A stretch of DNA of 52,864 nt from JAPLXD01 sp043802865 (GTDB taxonomy: Bacteria; Patescibacteriota; Minisyncoccia; Moranbacterales; UBA11712), in the NCBI GenBank assembly GCA_043802865.1, contig JAZDKQ010000031.1, forward strand, positions 1 to 52,864, read 5' to 3'. Position numbers and translations under genes: made by a program. The notes beneath the pieces were generated by a model. That model had not been told where the DNA came from. It made no database searches and saw nothing but the letters and a program-made list of their open reading frames with translations. This document shows positions 8,015 to 15,603 of this stretch, one piece after another (the first letter of the stretch is position 1; each line of letters starts with the position of its first letter).

Positions 8015-9018
8015 AACTACTCGTCACAGGCGGAGCCGGATTTATCGGTTCTAATTTTATCAGATATATTTTCAAGGAATATCCAGATTACAAAATCGTC
8101 AATCTCGATCTTTTGACATATGCGGGGAATTTGGAAAATTTGAAAGATATTGAGAATAACAAAAACTACAAATTCGTCAAAGGCGATATTGCTGACAAGG
8201 AATTGGTAAATAACCTTGTAAAAGATTGCGACGTGATTGTCAATTTTGCCGCCGAATCGCATGTCGACCGGTCAATTATTGATAGCTCTGATTTCATCAA
8301 GACAAATATCGTCGGGACGCACAATCTTCTCGAAGCGGCGAAAATGAACGGCCTCAAGCGGTTTCATCATATCTCCACGGACGAGGTCTTTGGGCATCTT
8401 GAGCCGAATGATCCTGCCTTTGATGAAAACACGCCCTACGCTCCCAGAAGCCCCTATAGCGCGTCCAAAGCCGCTTCTGACCACTTGGTCCGGGCATATT
8501 TCCACACCTTTGGACTTCCAATCACGATTTCCAACTGCTCGAACAATTATGGTCCTTTTCATTTTCCGGAAAAGTTGATTCCGCTCGCGATTACGAATAT
8601 AATCGAGAACAAGAAAATTCCGGTCTACGGGGATGGGTTGCAAGTCAGGGACTGGCTTTTTGTCGATGATCATTGCGAAGCGATTGATCTGATCATCCAG
8701 AAAGGCAAGATCGGCGAAACATATTGCATTGGTGGAAACGCCGAAAAAACGAACATGGAAATTGTGAAAAAAATTCTGGAGCTTCTCAAGCAAGGCGAAG
8801 AGGTGATAGAATATGTGAAGGATCGTCCTGGCCACGACCGGCGCTATGCTATCGATTTTTCGAAAATAAAGTCGGAACTTGGCTGGCATCCGCGGACAAG
8901 CTTCGAAGATGGAATGAAACAAACGGTTGAATGGTATAAAGCGAACGAGGATTGGTGGCGCGACGTGAAAAGCGGAGAATATCAAAAATATTACGAAAAG
9001 CAGTATGGCAAATCCTAA
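8011..9018 (+). CDS. rmlB: dTDP-glucose 4,6-dehydratase
   Basis: 335 residues, extended short-chain dehydrogenase fold. The NAD-binding motif GGAGFIGSNF is at residues 6-15, the DEVFGHL strand lies in the active site, and the YSASK catalytic Tyr/Lys motif is near 149-153. It oxidises and dehydrates dTDP-glucose to dTDP-4-keto-6-deoxyglucose, the second step of rhamnose synthesis. Its TAA stop falls inside a degenerate copy of a palindromic repeat (9014-9032). Confidence 0.95.
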   Translation: MKLLVTGGAGFIGSNFIRYIFKEYPDYKIVNLDLLTYAGNLENLKDIENNKNYKFVKGDIADKELVNNLVKDCDVIVNFAAESHVDRSIIDSSDFIKTNIVGTHNLLEAAKMNGLKRFHHISTDEVFGHLEPNDPAFDENTPYAPRSPYSASKAASDHLVRAYFHTFGLPITISNCSNNYGPFHFPEKLIPLAITNIIENKKIPVYGDGLQVRDWLFVDDHCEAIDLIIQKGKIGETYCIGGNAEKTNMEIVKKILELLKQGEEVIEYVKDRPGHDRRYAIDFSKIKSELGWHPRTSFEDGMKQTVEWYKANEDWWRDVKSGEYQKYYEKQYGKS

Positions 9019-9032
9019 CATTCGATGTTGAA
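9014..9032. repeat. Degenerate copy of the CCTAACATT palindromic repeat
   Basis: CCTAACATTCGATGTT matches the first 16 bases of the palindrome found intact at 51202-51220 with one mismatch; the right arm has decayed. It supplies the stop codon of rmlB and fills the short gap before rmlD. Confidence 0.6.
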
Positions 9033-9042
9033 GTAAAAAAGC

Positions 9043-9912
9043 ATGGCAAAGCGAATATTAATCATCGGTTCTCATGGAATGCTCGGACAGGATCTTGCGC
9101 GCGTTTTTGACGTTGACCAAAGCTGGGAGGTTTTTGCGTATGACCGAGATCAAATCGACATCACTTCGGAAGACAGTTTGCGCCAAAAAATCGAAGAAGT
9201 CGATCCGAATGCGGTGATCAACGCGACCGGATACAATGCCGTGGACAAGTGCGAAGCGGACGAGATTGAATTCGAGTTTGCCAAGAAGATCAACGGGTAT
9301 GGACCCGGAATTTTGGCAAAAATATGCAAAGGAAAAGAAATTCCGCTCGTGCATTATGTGAGTGACTATGTTTTCGACGGGGAAAAGGGGGAATACGCGG
9401 AAAGTGACAAACCGAATCCGATCAGCAATTATGGCCGGTCAAAACTTCTTGGAGAAGAAGAAATCCCAAAAAACACGGACAAATTTTGGATTATTCGCAC
9501 GTCGAAGCTGTTTGGAAAGCCGGGCAGTTCGCCAATGTCTAAGAAAAGTTTCTTTGATACGATGATCGCGCTCGGGAAAGACAATAGCGTTTTGAAGATA
9601 GTCGATGAGGAAAAAAGCTGCTTTACCTATACTCCCGATCTCGCGCTTGAAACAAAAAAAATACTCGAAGAAAAAATTCCATTTGGAATATACCATGTCG
9701 TGAACGAAGGCGCTTGTACGTGGTATGAAGCGGCTTGCGAGCTGTTTAAACTGGCAAAAATGGATGTGGAAGTGATTCCGGTAAGTTCCAGCGAGTTTCC
9801 GCGTCCGGCCAAGCGTCCGCATTCGTCGGTGCTTTTAAACACGAAGCTGAAGCCGCTGCGAGATTATAAAAAGGCGCTCAAAGAATATCTGAAAGAAAAT
9901 TATTCAATATAA
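9043..9912 (+). CDS. rmlD: dTDP-4-dehydrorhamnose reductase
   Basis: 289 residues, short-chain dehydrogenase fold. The N-terminal nucleotide-binding loop is GSHGMLGQDL, the substrate loop has NATGYNAVDKCE, and the catalytic YGRSK motif is near 131-135. It makes dTDP-L-rhamnose with NAD(P)H in the last step of the pathway. The C-terminal RPKR-like segment reads RPAKRPHSSVL, normal for RmlD. It follows rmlB by 24 bases. Confidence 0.95.
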   Translation: MAKRILIIGSHGMLGQDLARVFDVDQSWEVFAYDRDQIDITSEDSLRQKIEEVDPNAVINATGYNAVDKCEADEIEFEFAKKINGYGPGILAKICKGKEIPLVHYVSDYVFDGEKGEYAESDKPNPISNYGRSKLLGEEEIPKNTDKFWIIRTSKLFGKPGSSPMSKKSFFDTMIALGKDNSVLKIVDEEKSCFTYTPDLALETKKILEEKIPFGIYHVVNEGACTWYEAACELFKLAKMDVEVIPVSSSEFPRPAKRPHSSVLLNTKLKPLRDYKKALKEYLKENYSI

Positions 9913-9917
9913 CTCAT

Positions 9918-10724
9918 ATGAGCAAAATGAAAGGCATCGTTCTTGCCGGAGGGACGGCGACAAGGTTGTTTCCGCTCACGGCAACGACCTCGAAACAACT
10001 TTTGCCCGTGTATAACCACCAAATGATTTTTTATCCTCTCAACACGCTCATCAAGGGCGGGATAAAAGAAATTCTGCTGATTATATCTCCGGAGCATAGC
10101 GGTCCCTTCGTGAATCTTCTTGGCCGAATTTTCGAACGGCATGATGTTCGCCTCGATTTCAAAGTGCAAAGTGTTCCGCGGGGCCTTGCTGACGCTTTCA
10201 TTCTCGGCGAGTCATTTATTGACAATGACAATGTGACGATGATTCTCGGAGATAACATTTTCGAAGATGATTTTTCCAGAGCCATCAAGAATTTCCGCTC
10301 CGGCGGCCATATTTTTGCAAAGAAAGTGCCTGATCCAGAAAGATATGGAGTGGTGAAATTCAATGAATCAGGAAAAGCGGTTCAAATTGTCGAAAAGCCG
10401 ACGGAATGGATCAGTGACTATGCTATTCCAGGGCTTTATATTTTTGATAGCCGTGTCTGCCGGGCGGCGCGAAATGCCAAGCCTTCCGAACGCGGCGAGA
10501 TTGAAATAACAGCACTCCACAATTACTATCTCGAGAAAAAAGCGCTTAAGGTGAGTACGTTCGGGGGCGAATGGCTTGACGCTGGAACATTCGATACCCT
10601 TCTTGAAGCCGGAAGAATCGTCAAAGAAAAGGAAATATACAAAAATTTCGACCCGCAGATCGAAAAAGCGATCGAAGAATTCAATGCTGAACTCAAAACA
10701 ATCGCCAAAAAACAGTTGCTGTAA
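9918..10724 (+). CDS. rmlA: Glucose-1-phosphate thymidylyltransferase
   Basis: 268 residues. The nucleotidyltransferase signature reads LAGGTATRLFPLT with SKQLLPVYN, and the metal/sugar motif ILGDNIFEDDF and later EWLDAGTFDTLLEA are present. It makes dTDP-glucose from dTTP and glucose-1-phosphate, the first step of the rhamnose pathway. The usual G-x-G-T-R loop has Ala at the second Gly (TATRL), a variant seen in related nucleotidyltransferases. It is a short form, lacking the extra C-terminal helices of longer RmlA. The order C-B-D-A puts the first enzyme last. Confidence 0.92.
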   Translation: MSKMKGIVLAGGTATRLFPLTATTSKQLLPVYNHQMIFYPLNTLIKGGIKEILLIISPEHSGPFVNLLGRIFERHDVRLDFKVQSVPRGLADAFILGESFIDNDNVTMILGDNIFEDDFSRAIKNFRSGGHIFAKKVPDPERYGVVKFNESGKAVQIVEKPTEWISDYAIPGLYIFDSRVCRAARNAKPSERGEIEITALHNYYLEKKALKVSTFGGEWLDAGTFDTLLEAGRIVKEKEIYKNFDPQIEKAIEEFNAELKTIAKKQLL

Positions 10725-10746
10725 TTTTTTATTTTCTTAAAAAAAA

Positions 10747-11607
10747 ATGAAGATCAAAAAAGCCATTATTGCCGTTGCCGGTTCCGGAACCAGATTTTTG
10801 CCGGTGACCAAGGCGATGCCCAAAGAAATGCTCCCAATTGTCGACAAACCGATCATACAATTGGTCGTCGAAGAACTTGTTGAGGCTGGAATCGAAGACA
10901 TCATTCTTGTCACGAAATGGGACAAAAAACCCCTTGAGGATCATTTCGATCATTCATGGGCGCTTGAAAACGAGCTGGAGAAAGCGGGCAAAACGGAAAG
11001 ATTGGAGGCGGTGAAAAGAGTTGCGGATATGGCGAATTTCATTTATGTCCGCCAAAAAGGGCCATATGGAAACGGGACGCCTGTGCTGTCGGCGGCCAGC
11101 CTTGTTGATGATGAGCCGTTTGTGTTTGTCTGGGGAGACGATCTGGTGAAATCGAAAGTTTCTTTCACGAAACAAATGATCGAAGACTACGAAAAAAATG
11201 GCCATCCAATGATCGGAGTGCAAAAAGTCGCGAAAGAAGATGTTGTGCGGTATGGAATCGTGAAATTGCGCGAAGGGACGAACGAAATCGAAGATATTAT
11301 TGAAAAACCGTCAATTGAAGAGGCGCCCTCCCAGCTGGCTGACTTCGGGCGGATGATCTTGAATCAGGATATTATCAATGTTCTCAAAGATACCGCTCTT
11401 GGAAAGGGGAATGAGCTTTGGATCACGGACGCGATCAAAAAATATGTCCAAAACGGCGGAATATTTCTGGCAAAAGAAATCGAGGATGGCGAATGGCTCA
11501 CGACGGGTGATCCCTTGAATTATCTCAAAGCACTTCTTGCCTACGCGGCGGAAAGGGAAGATATCGGAAAAGAATTGAAAGAATATACGCAGAAATTGTT
11601 TCGTTAG
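10747..11607 (+). CDS. galU: UTP--glucose-1-phosphate uridylyltransferase
   Basis: 286 residues with the GalU signature AGSGTRFLPVTKAMPKEMLP at the N-terminus, the catalytic/metal segment FVWGDDLV, and VEKP-type loop IIEKPSIEEAP. It makes UDP-glucose for glycan synthesis. It is paralogous to rmlA, which lies directly upstream; together they supply dTDP- and UDP-sugars. No Shine-Dalgarno sequence; the start is preceded by an A-rich stretch. Confidence 0.93.
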   Translation: MKIKKAIIAVAGSGTRFLPVTKAMPKEMLPIVDKPIIQLVVEELVEAGIEDIILVTKWDKKPLEDHFDHSWALENELEKAGKTERLEAVKRVADMANFIYVRQKGPYGNGTPVLSAASLVDDEPFVFVWGDDLVKSKVSFTKQMIEDYEKNGHPMIGVQKVAKEDVVRYGIVKLREGTNEIEDIIEKPSIEEAPSQLADFGRMILNQDIINVLKDTALGKGNELWITDAIKKYVQNGGIFLAKEIEDGEWLTTGDPLNYLKALLAYAAEREDIGKELKEYTQKLFR

Positions 11608-11616
11608 GATAACTTT

Positions 11617-12729
11617 ATGCGCATCGCCATCAATGCTGCTGATTTGGATCATCCCCGGATCGACGGGACGCGGATATATATTCAGAATCTGCTCAAAAAC
11701 TTCGGCCTTCAGAATCGCGAAGACCGGTTTTTGATTTATCATAAAAAAGATTTCAATCCTCAGCTCAAATTTCCTATTTTTGACAATTATAAAATCATCA
11801 AAAAACCTTTCCCGTTTTGGTGGACGCAGACAAGGTTCGCGTGGGAGATGTTTTGCACGAAACCGGATATTCTCTTCATGCCGATGCACTCGCTTCCGTT
11901 TTTGCACTCCAAAAAAACCAAAACCGTCGTCACAATCCACGATCTCGCCTTCAAATTTTTTCCGGATCACTTTCCCAAAAAAGACTTGAAAAGATTGAAC
12001 TTTTTCACGGATTATGCAGTAAAAAATTCTGATAAAATAATCGCTATCTCAAATTCAACCAAGAATGATCTGCTGAAAATATATCCAAAACTAAAAGAAG
12101 ACAAGATAAAAGTAATTTACCATGGTTATGACGAAAATTTATTTAATCTCGATATATCCGAGCAGGAAATTAAAAGAGTAAATACAAAATACAAAATACA
12201 AAATACCAGATACCTAATTTTCGTCAGCACCATCCAGCCCCGCAAAAATATCGAAATGCTGCTTGAGGCTTTCAAAATATTGCGGCGCAAAGAAGCGCAT
12301 AAAGATTTGAACCTCGTGATTGCGGGCTCCGAAGGCTGGCTGGCGGAAAATATCGTCGAAAAAATAAAAAAAACTTCGGGCGCGATCATGACCGGAAAAT
12401 TTGAGACAGCGAATCTCCCGGCGCTCATCGCGGGCGCGGAAGTTTTTGTTTTGCCGTCACTCTATGAAGGTTTTGGTTTGCCCGTGCTTGAAGCGATGGC
12501 TTGCGGCACTCCCGTGGCCGTGGCGGACAATTCGAGTTTAAGCGAAGTCGCGGGTAACGCCGGAATGCTTTTTGACGCTTGCTCAAGCGACAAGATAGCC
12601 GATGCATTGCTCGAAATTATCGAAAACGAAAAATTGCGAAATAGTTTGCGCGAAAAAGGATTGGAGCGAGTGAAAAGTTTCAGCTGGGAAAAGTGCGTGA
12701 AGGAAACGCTGGAATGGATAAAAAGCTAA
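11617..12729 (+). CDS. Glycosyltransferase, GT4 family, with an in-frame repeat insertion
   Basis: 370 residues, GT-B fold. It has N-terminal MRIAINAADL, the HD-containing segment VTIHDLAFKFFP, STIQPRKNIEMLL at the start of the second domain, and the donor-site E-x7-E in YEGFGLPVLEAMACGTPV. It resembles mannosyltransferase-type GT4 enzymes. Residues about 189-199 (NTKYKIQNTRY) are encoded by a low-complexity repeat (12179-12209) just before the RKN strand, apparently an insertion tolerated in the interdomain linker. It is the last gene of the polysaccharide locus. Confidence 0.88.
   Translation: MRIAINAADLDHPRIDGTRIYIQNLLKNFGLQNREDRFLIYHKKDFNPQLKFPIFDNYKIIKKPFPFWWTQTRFAWEMFCTKPDILFMPMHSLPFLHSKKTKTVVTIHDLAFKFFPDHFPKKDLKRLNFFTDYAVKNSDKIIAISNSTKNDLLKIYPKLKEDKIKVIYHGYDENLFNLDISEQEIKRVNTKYKIQNTRYLIFVSTIQPRKNIEMLLEAFKILRRKEAHKDLNLVIAGSEGWLAENIVEKIKKTSGAIMTGKFETANLPALIAGAEVFVLPSLYEGFGLPVLEAMACGTPVAVADNSSLSEVAGNAGMLFDACSSDKIADALLEIIENEKLRNSLREKGLERVKSFSWEKCVKETLEWIKS
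12179..12209 (-). repeat. Dispersed AT-rich repeat inside a glycosyltransferase gene
   Basis: AAATACAAAATACAAAATA and the adjoining bases are, on the minus strand, the GTATTTTGTATTTTGTATTT type of repeat also seen on the plus strand at 20348-20376 and 48911-48945. Here it is read through in frame. Confidence 0.6.
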
Positions 12730-12732
12730 TTG

Positions 12733-12817
12733 TGTCATTGCGAGGGAGCATAGCGACCGCGGCAATCTCGGGATTGCTTCGCGGAGTTTATCCGGCTACG
12801 ACGGGCTCGCAATGACA
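12733..12817. repeat. Intergenic palindromic repeat with 12-bp terminal inverted repeats
   Basis: TGTCATTGCGAG at 12733-12744 and CTCGCAATGACA at 12806-12817 are perfect inverted repeats. The interior includes GAGCATAGCGA and the CAATC/GATTG hairpin. The same family appears at 15540 and 40740. It lies between convergent genes and could double as a terminator. Confidence 0.8.
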
Positions 12818-12819
12818 TA

Positions 12820-13191
12820 TCATTTTTCCTTTATCAAAATATTCTCCGCTCCAATGAGAAGGGGAATAGAAATGACGACTACAACCGCGATCTGCCAAAT
12901 TTGCATTTTATAAAGGCTCAAAACAAGCATCAGCGCGATCGTGAAAAGGATGATGTTCAGGAGGTTGCGGGAAATGGCTTGAAATTTGGCTTTTTCGACT
13001 GCTCTGAAGGACTTTCCAAATTCAGCGAAAAGAAATCCGACAACAAAAATAATTGCCAAAAGATATTTCGGATCAAAATGAGAGCTTACGATTCCCGGAA
13101 GGACAAGCTCCGGGATGATCAGCAAAAAATAAGTGATCACCAAAGAGACAAGTAGATCTTTTGTCAGTTTGTAGGAATATTTTTGCCACAT
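12820..13191 (-). CDS. Hypothetical membrane protein
   Basis: 123 residues with four hydrophobic segments (about 13-32, 41-56, 73-91 and 95-112). No catalytic motif is visible and it is not recognised. It is four bases downstream of the minus-strand gene at 13196-14188 and probably shares its transcript. Confidence 0.6.
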   Translation of the reverse strand: MWQKYSYKLTKDLLVSLVITYFLLIIPELVLPGIVSSHFDPKYLLAIIFVVGFLFAEFGKSFRAVEKAKFQAISRNLLNIILFTIALMLVLSLYKMQIWQIAVVVVISIPLLIGAENILIKEK

Positions 13192-13195
13192 AGAA

Positions 13196-14188
13196 TTATT
13201 GTTTGAAAAAATATCGATTCAAGGTCGATGCCGCAATGGTCTGAAAGGAGCCTTTGACGGTCTCCACGGACCGTTCGGAAAAAAAGCGAATTCGGGAATC
13301 GTCGGGATGCACGCCGGCAAGAGCGCAATTTTCGGGAAATTTTACCGAAAAATGATAGTATCTTCCAAAACCAGAAAGCATTGCGGAGTCAAAACGGCAA
13401 GAAATGTTGTTTTGTGAACCGGAAACTTTGCATTTTGCGATGTTTTCTTTATTTAAGTCGCCCACAGGAATGGAATAGTTTTCCGGCCAGACTTTTTCAA
13501 GCAACTCCCTGTTCGCGATGGGGTATTTTTTCCCGTCAGAAACTACATAAAGAGTATGGGACGGGAAAGCCTGAAAAATTGTTCCGTCCGGATGAGGTGT
13601 TGTCCACAAAAATGTTTTTTTGTCGGCGTCGGGAAATTGGTCAAGATCTGACTTTTGGATGTCAACCAAATTATCGAAGCTATATCCGAAAGCCTGAAAA
13701 ATTTCCGGACCTGAAAAAAGAATTTTCTGCCCGCGGCTCACGAAAAATACTTCATTGGTGGGATTCAGGTGAAGCAGGGAGCCGTTTGGAAGTTTTGTTT
13801 TATTGGAGTCAAAAAGAATCCCGCGCAGTCGATCTTCGTCTGTTATCGCTTCTCCAGAAGGAAGCAGAAAGGCCTGATAGGTTTTTTGAAGAGTCACTTC
13901 AGCGTTTGAAGCCTGACAGCTCTCTCGTTCATTTTTTTTGAAATTCATCGAAAGCTCGATATAGCGATAGCTACGAAGCGGAAAAACGCCAAAAGAAAGA
14001 TTTTTCGCTTCCGCATCTTTTGTGATCTCAAATTTTGAAAGCCTTTGATTGTCGGGATAGAAGTTGTAGGTATCGACGGGAAACAAAACCAGATACATTC
14101 CGACGATCACAACCAAAACAGGAATGGCAAAAATTGCGATTCGGGCAACTTTATAAATTTTTTCCATTTTTTCTTCTCGTATTGACAT
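13196..14188 (-). CDS. Membrane-anchored protein with GYSF-type repeats
   Basis: 330 residues with one N-terminal membrane span (about 13-36); the rest is probably extracytoplasmic. Two copies of a ~50-residue motif are visible: NGSLLHL...VFFVSRGQKI..GPEIFQAFGYSFDNLVDI at about 135-190 and DGTIFQ...LYVVSDGKKYPI at about 200-250. This motif (GTL...VYLV..GKKRPI...F...GYSF..V) is common in secreted proteins of CPR bacteria and Gram-positives, but I know no assigned function. The start could also be the ATG at 14167; the promoter spacing would make the 14188 start leaderless. Confidence 0.65.
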   Translation of the reverse strand: MSIREEKMEKIYKVARIAIFAIPVLVVIVGMYLVLFPVDTYNFYPDNQRLSKFEITKDAEAKNLSFGVFPLRSYRYIELSMNFKKNERESCQASNAEVTLQKTYQAFLLPSGEAITDEDRLRGILFDSNKTKLPNGSLLHLNPTNEVFFVSRGQKILFSGPEIFQAFGYSFDNLVDIQKSDLDQFPDADKKTFLWTTPHPDGTIFQAFPSHTLYVVSDGKKYPIANRELLEKVWPENYSIPVGDLNKENIAKCKVSGSQNNISCRFDSAMLSGFGRYYHFSVKFPENCALAGVHPDDSRIRFFSERSVETVKGSFQTIAASTLNRYFFKQ

Positions 14189-14195
14189 ATGTTTT

Positions 14196-14224
14196 ATATT
14201 AGCTGAACAAACTCAATGAGTCAA
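14196..14224 (-). promoter_or_regulatory. Promoter for the minus-strand membrane gene pair
   Basis: On the minus strand, TTGACT (14224-14219) and TAATAT (14201-14196) have a 17-base spacer. The predicted transcription start falls at about the ATG at 14188, so the mRNA may be leaderless. Confidence 0.65.
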
Positions 14225-14235
14225 AATAGAAAAAA

Positions 14236-14264
14236 TTGTCAAGTTGTATTATTTTAGGTATAAT
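14236..14264 (+). promoter_or_regulatory. Promoter for the FtsA-like gene
   Basis: TTGTCA at 14236-14241 and TATAAT at 14259-14264 with a 17-base spacer. Transcription should start near 14271, leaving about 5 bases before the ATG at 14276, a nearly leaderless mRNA. Confidence 0.7.
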
Positions 14265-14275
14265 TCAATTCAGAT

Positions 14276-15541
14276 ATGGCATTTTTCTCAAAAATATTTC
14301 ACAAGCGAAGCGGGACCGGATACGCGCTGGCTCTTGATATTGGAACGGAAGTGGTGAAAGCGCTTGTTTTCAAAATTGACGTGGAAGCGGAAAAAGGAAT
14401 TGTCGTTGGCGTCGGCCGGGTTCGCCAAAAATTGGGAGATATGCAATCGGGAGCGGTCAGCGACATATCGGGCGTTGTTTCATCCTGCGAACGAGCCATC
14501 GCGGCGGCCGAAGAAATGGCCGGCGTGAAAAGAGTGGAGCAAGCGATTATCGGGATCGCGGGCGAACTTGTGAAGGGATCAACCACCACTGTCCACTATG
14601 AAAGATTGAAACCGGAAGTCCGAATTGATCTGCCGGAACTCAAAAATATCGTCCAAAAAGTTCAGTGGAAAGCGTTTGACCGTATCCGACAGCAACTCGC
14701 TTGGGAAACGGGGCACAACGAGATTGACGTGAAGCTCATCAATGCCGCGATCGTGGATGTCCGTATTGACGGCTATCGCGTGACAAACCCTCTTGGATTT
14801 CAGGGGCGGGATGTTTCGATCGGTATTTTCAACGCCTACGCACCAATGGTGCATTTGGGCGCGCTTCAAACCATCGCCGAAGAGCTTGATCTTAATTTGC
14901 TCAGCATTGCCGCCGAGCCCTATGCGGTCGCTCGTTCGATGGGTCTTGAAAATACTGTTGATTTCAGCACTATTTTCATTGATGTTGGAGGAGGAACGAC
15001 GGATATTGCCGTGGTGAGAAATGGGGGACTCGAGGGAACGAAAATGTTCGCGCTTGGCGGGCGAGCTTTCACGAAAAGACTGGCGCAAGAATTGAATATC
15101 AATTTCGAGGAAGCGGAAATTCTCAAGATCAGATACGGACGATCCGAGCTTGGACGGGAAGTTGCCTTGAGATTGGAAAAAATATTTGAAGAAGACTGCC
15201 ATGTATGGCTTGATGGCGTGGAACTCTCTCTTTCCGAATACGCCGAGAATGACCTTTTGCCTCCAAGAATTCTTCTCTGCGGCGGCGGGTCGGCTCTTCC
15301 GGGCATAAAAAAGGCGCTTTTGAGCCCTGCGTGGCTCAAAAGTCTCGCTTTTGCCAAACCGCCCAATGTCAGTTTTCTTCAGCCCAAGGACGTCGTGAAT
15401 ATATCGGACGCGACCAGCCTCCTTCGCGATCCGCAGGATATCACGCCGATGGGGCTTGCCAATCTGGCAATTGATCTGGTCGGAGAAGAGAAAGCTCTCT
15501 CCGCAATGTTGCGCCGGGCCGTAAAAATGATGCAAAATTGA
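14276..15541 (+). CDS. FtsA-like actin-family ATPase
   Basis: 421 residues of the actin/Hsp70 ATPase fold. Phosphate-1 motif ALDIGTEVVKAL (about 18-29), an SHS2-like insertion with the pattern GAVSDISGVVSSCERAI typical of FtsA, phosphate-2 motif FIDVGGGTTDIAVV (about 233-246), and the adenosine motif LLCGGGSALPGI (about 333-344). FtsA tethers FtsZ to the membrane; PilM of type IV pili is the alternative homologue. No obvious C-terminal amphipathic membrane-targeting helix like that of classical FtsA is seen. It precedes a large envelope protein, so a role in division or envelope assembly is inferred. Confidence 0.75.
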   Translation: MAFFSKIFHKRSGTGYALALDIGTEVVKALVFKIDVEAEKGIVVGVGRVRQKLGDMQSGAVSDISGVVSSCERAIAAAEEMAGVKRVEQAIIGIAGELVKGSTTTVHYERLKPEVRIDLPELKNIVQKVQWKAFDRIRQQLAWETGHNEIDVKLINAAIVDVRIDGYRVTNPLGFQGRDVSIGIFNAYAPMVHLGALQTIAEELDLNLLSIAAEPYAVARSMGLENTVDFSTIFIDVGGGTTDIAVVRNGGLEGTKMFALGGRAFTKRLAQELNINFEEAEILKIRYGRSELGREVALRLEKIFEEDCHVWLDGVELSLSEYAENDLLPPRILLCGGGSALPGIKKALLSPAWLKSLAFAKPPNVSFLQPKDVVNISDATSLLRDPQDITPMGLANLAIDLVGEEKALSAMLRRAVKMMQN

Positions 15542-15588
15542 TTCCGCCTCGAGCGGAATCATCCCGAGCATAGCGAGGGATCTCGTAA
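15540..15588. repeat. Intergenic palindromic repeat (second copy of the GAGCATAGCGA family)
   Basis: GATTCCGC at 15540-15547 pairs perfectly with GCGGAATC at 15553-15560, followed by ATCCC-GAGCATAGCGA-GGGAT, a second hairpin. It shares GAGCATAGCGA with 12733-12817 and GGATCTCGT with 40740-40840. It fills the gap between the FtsA-like gene and the next gene. Confidence 0.7.
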
Positions 15589-15603
15589 TAAATAACATTA
15601 AAT

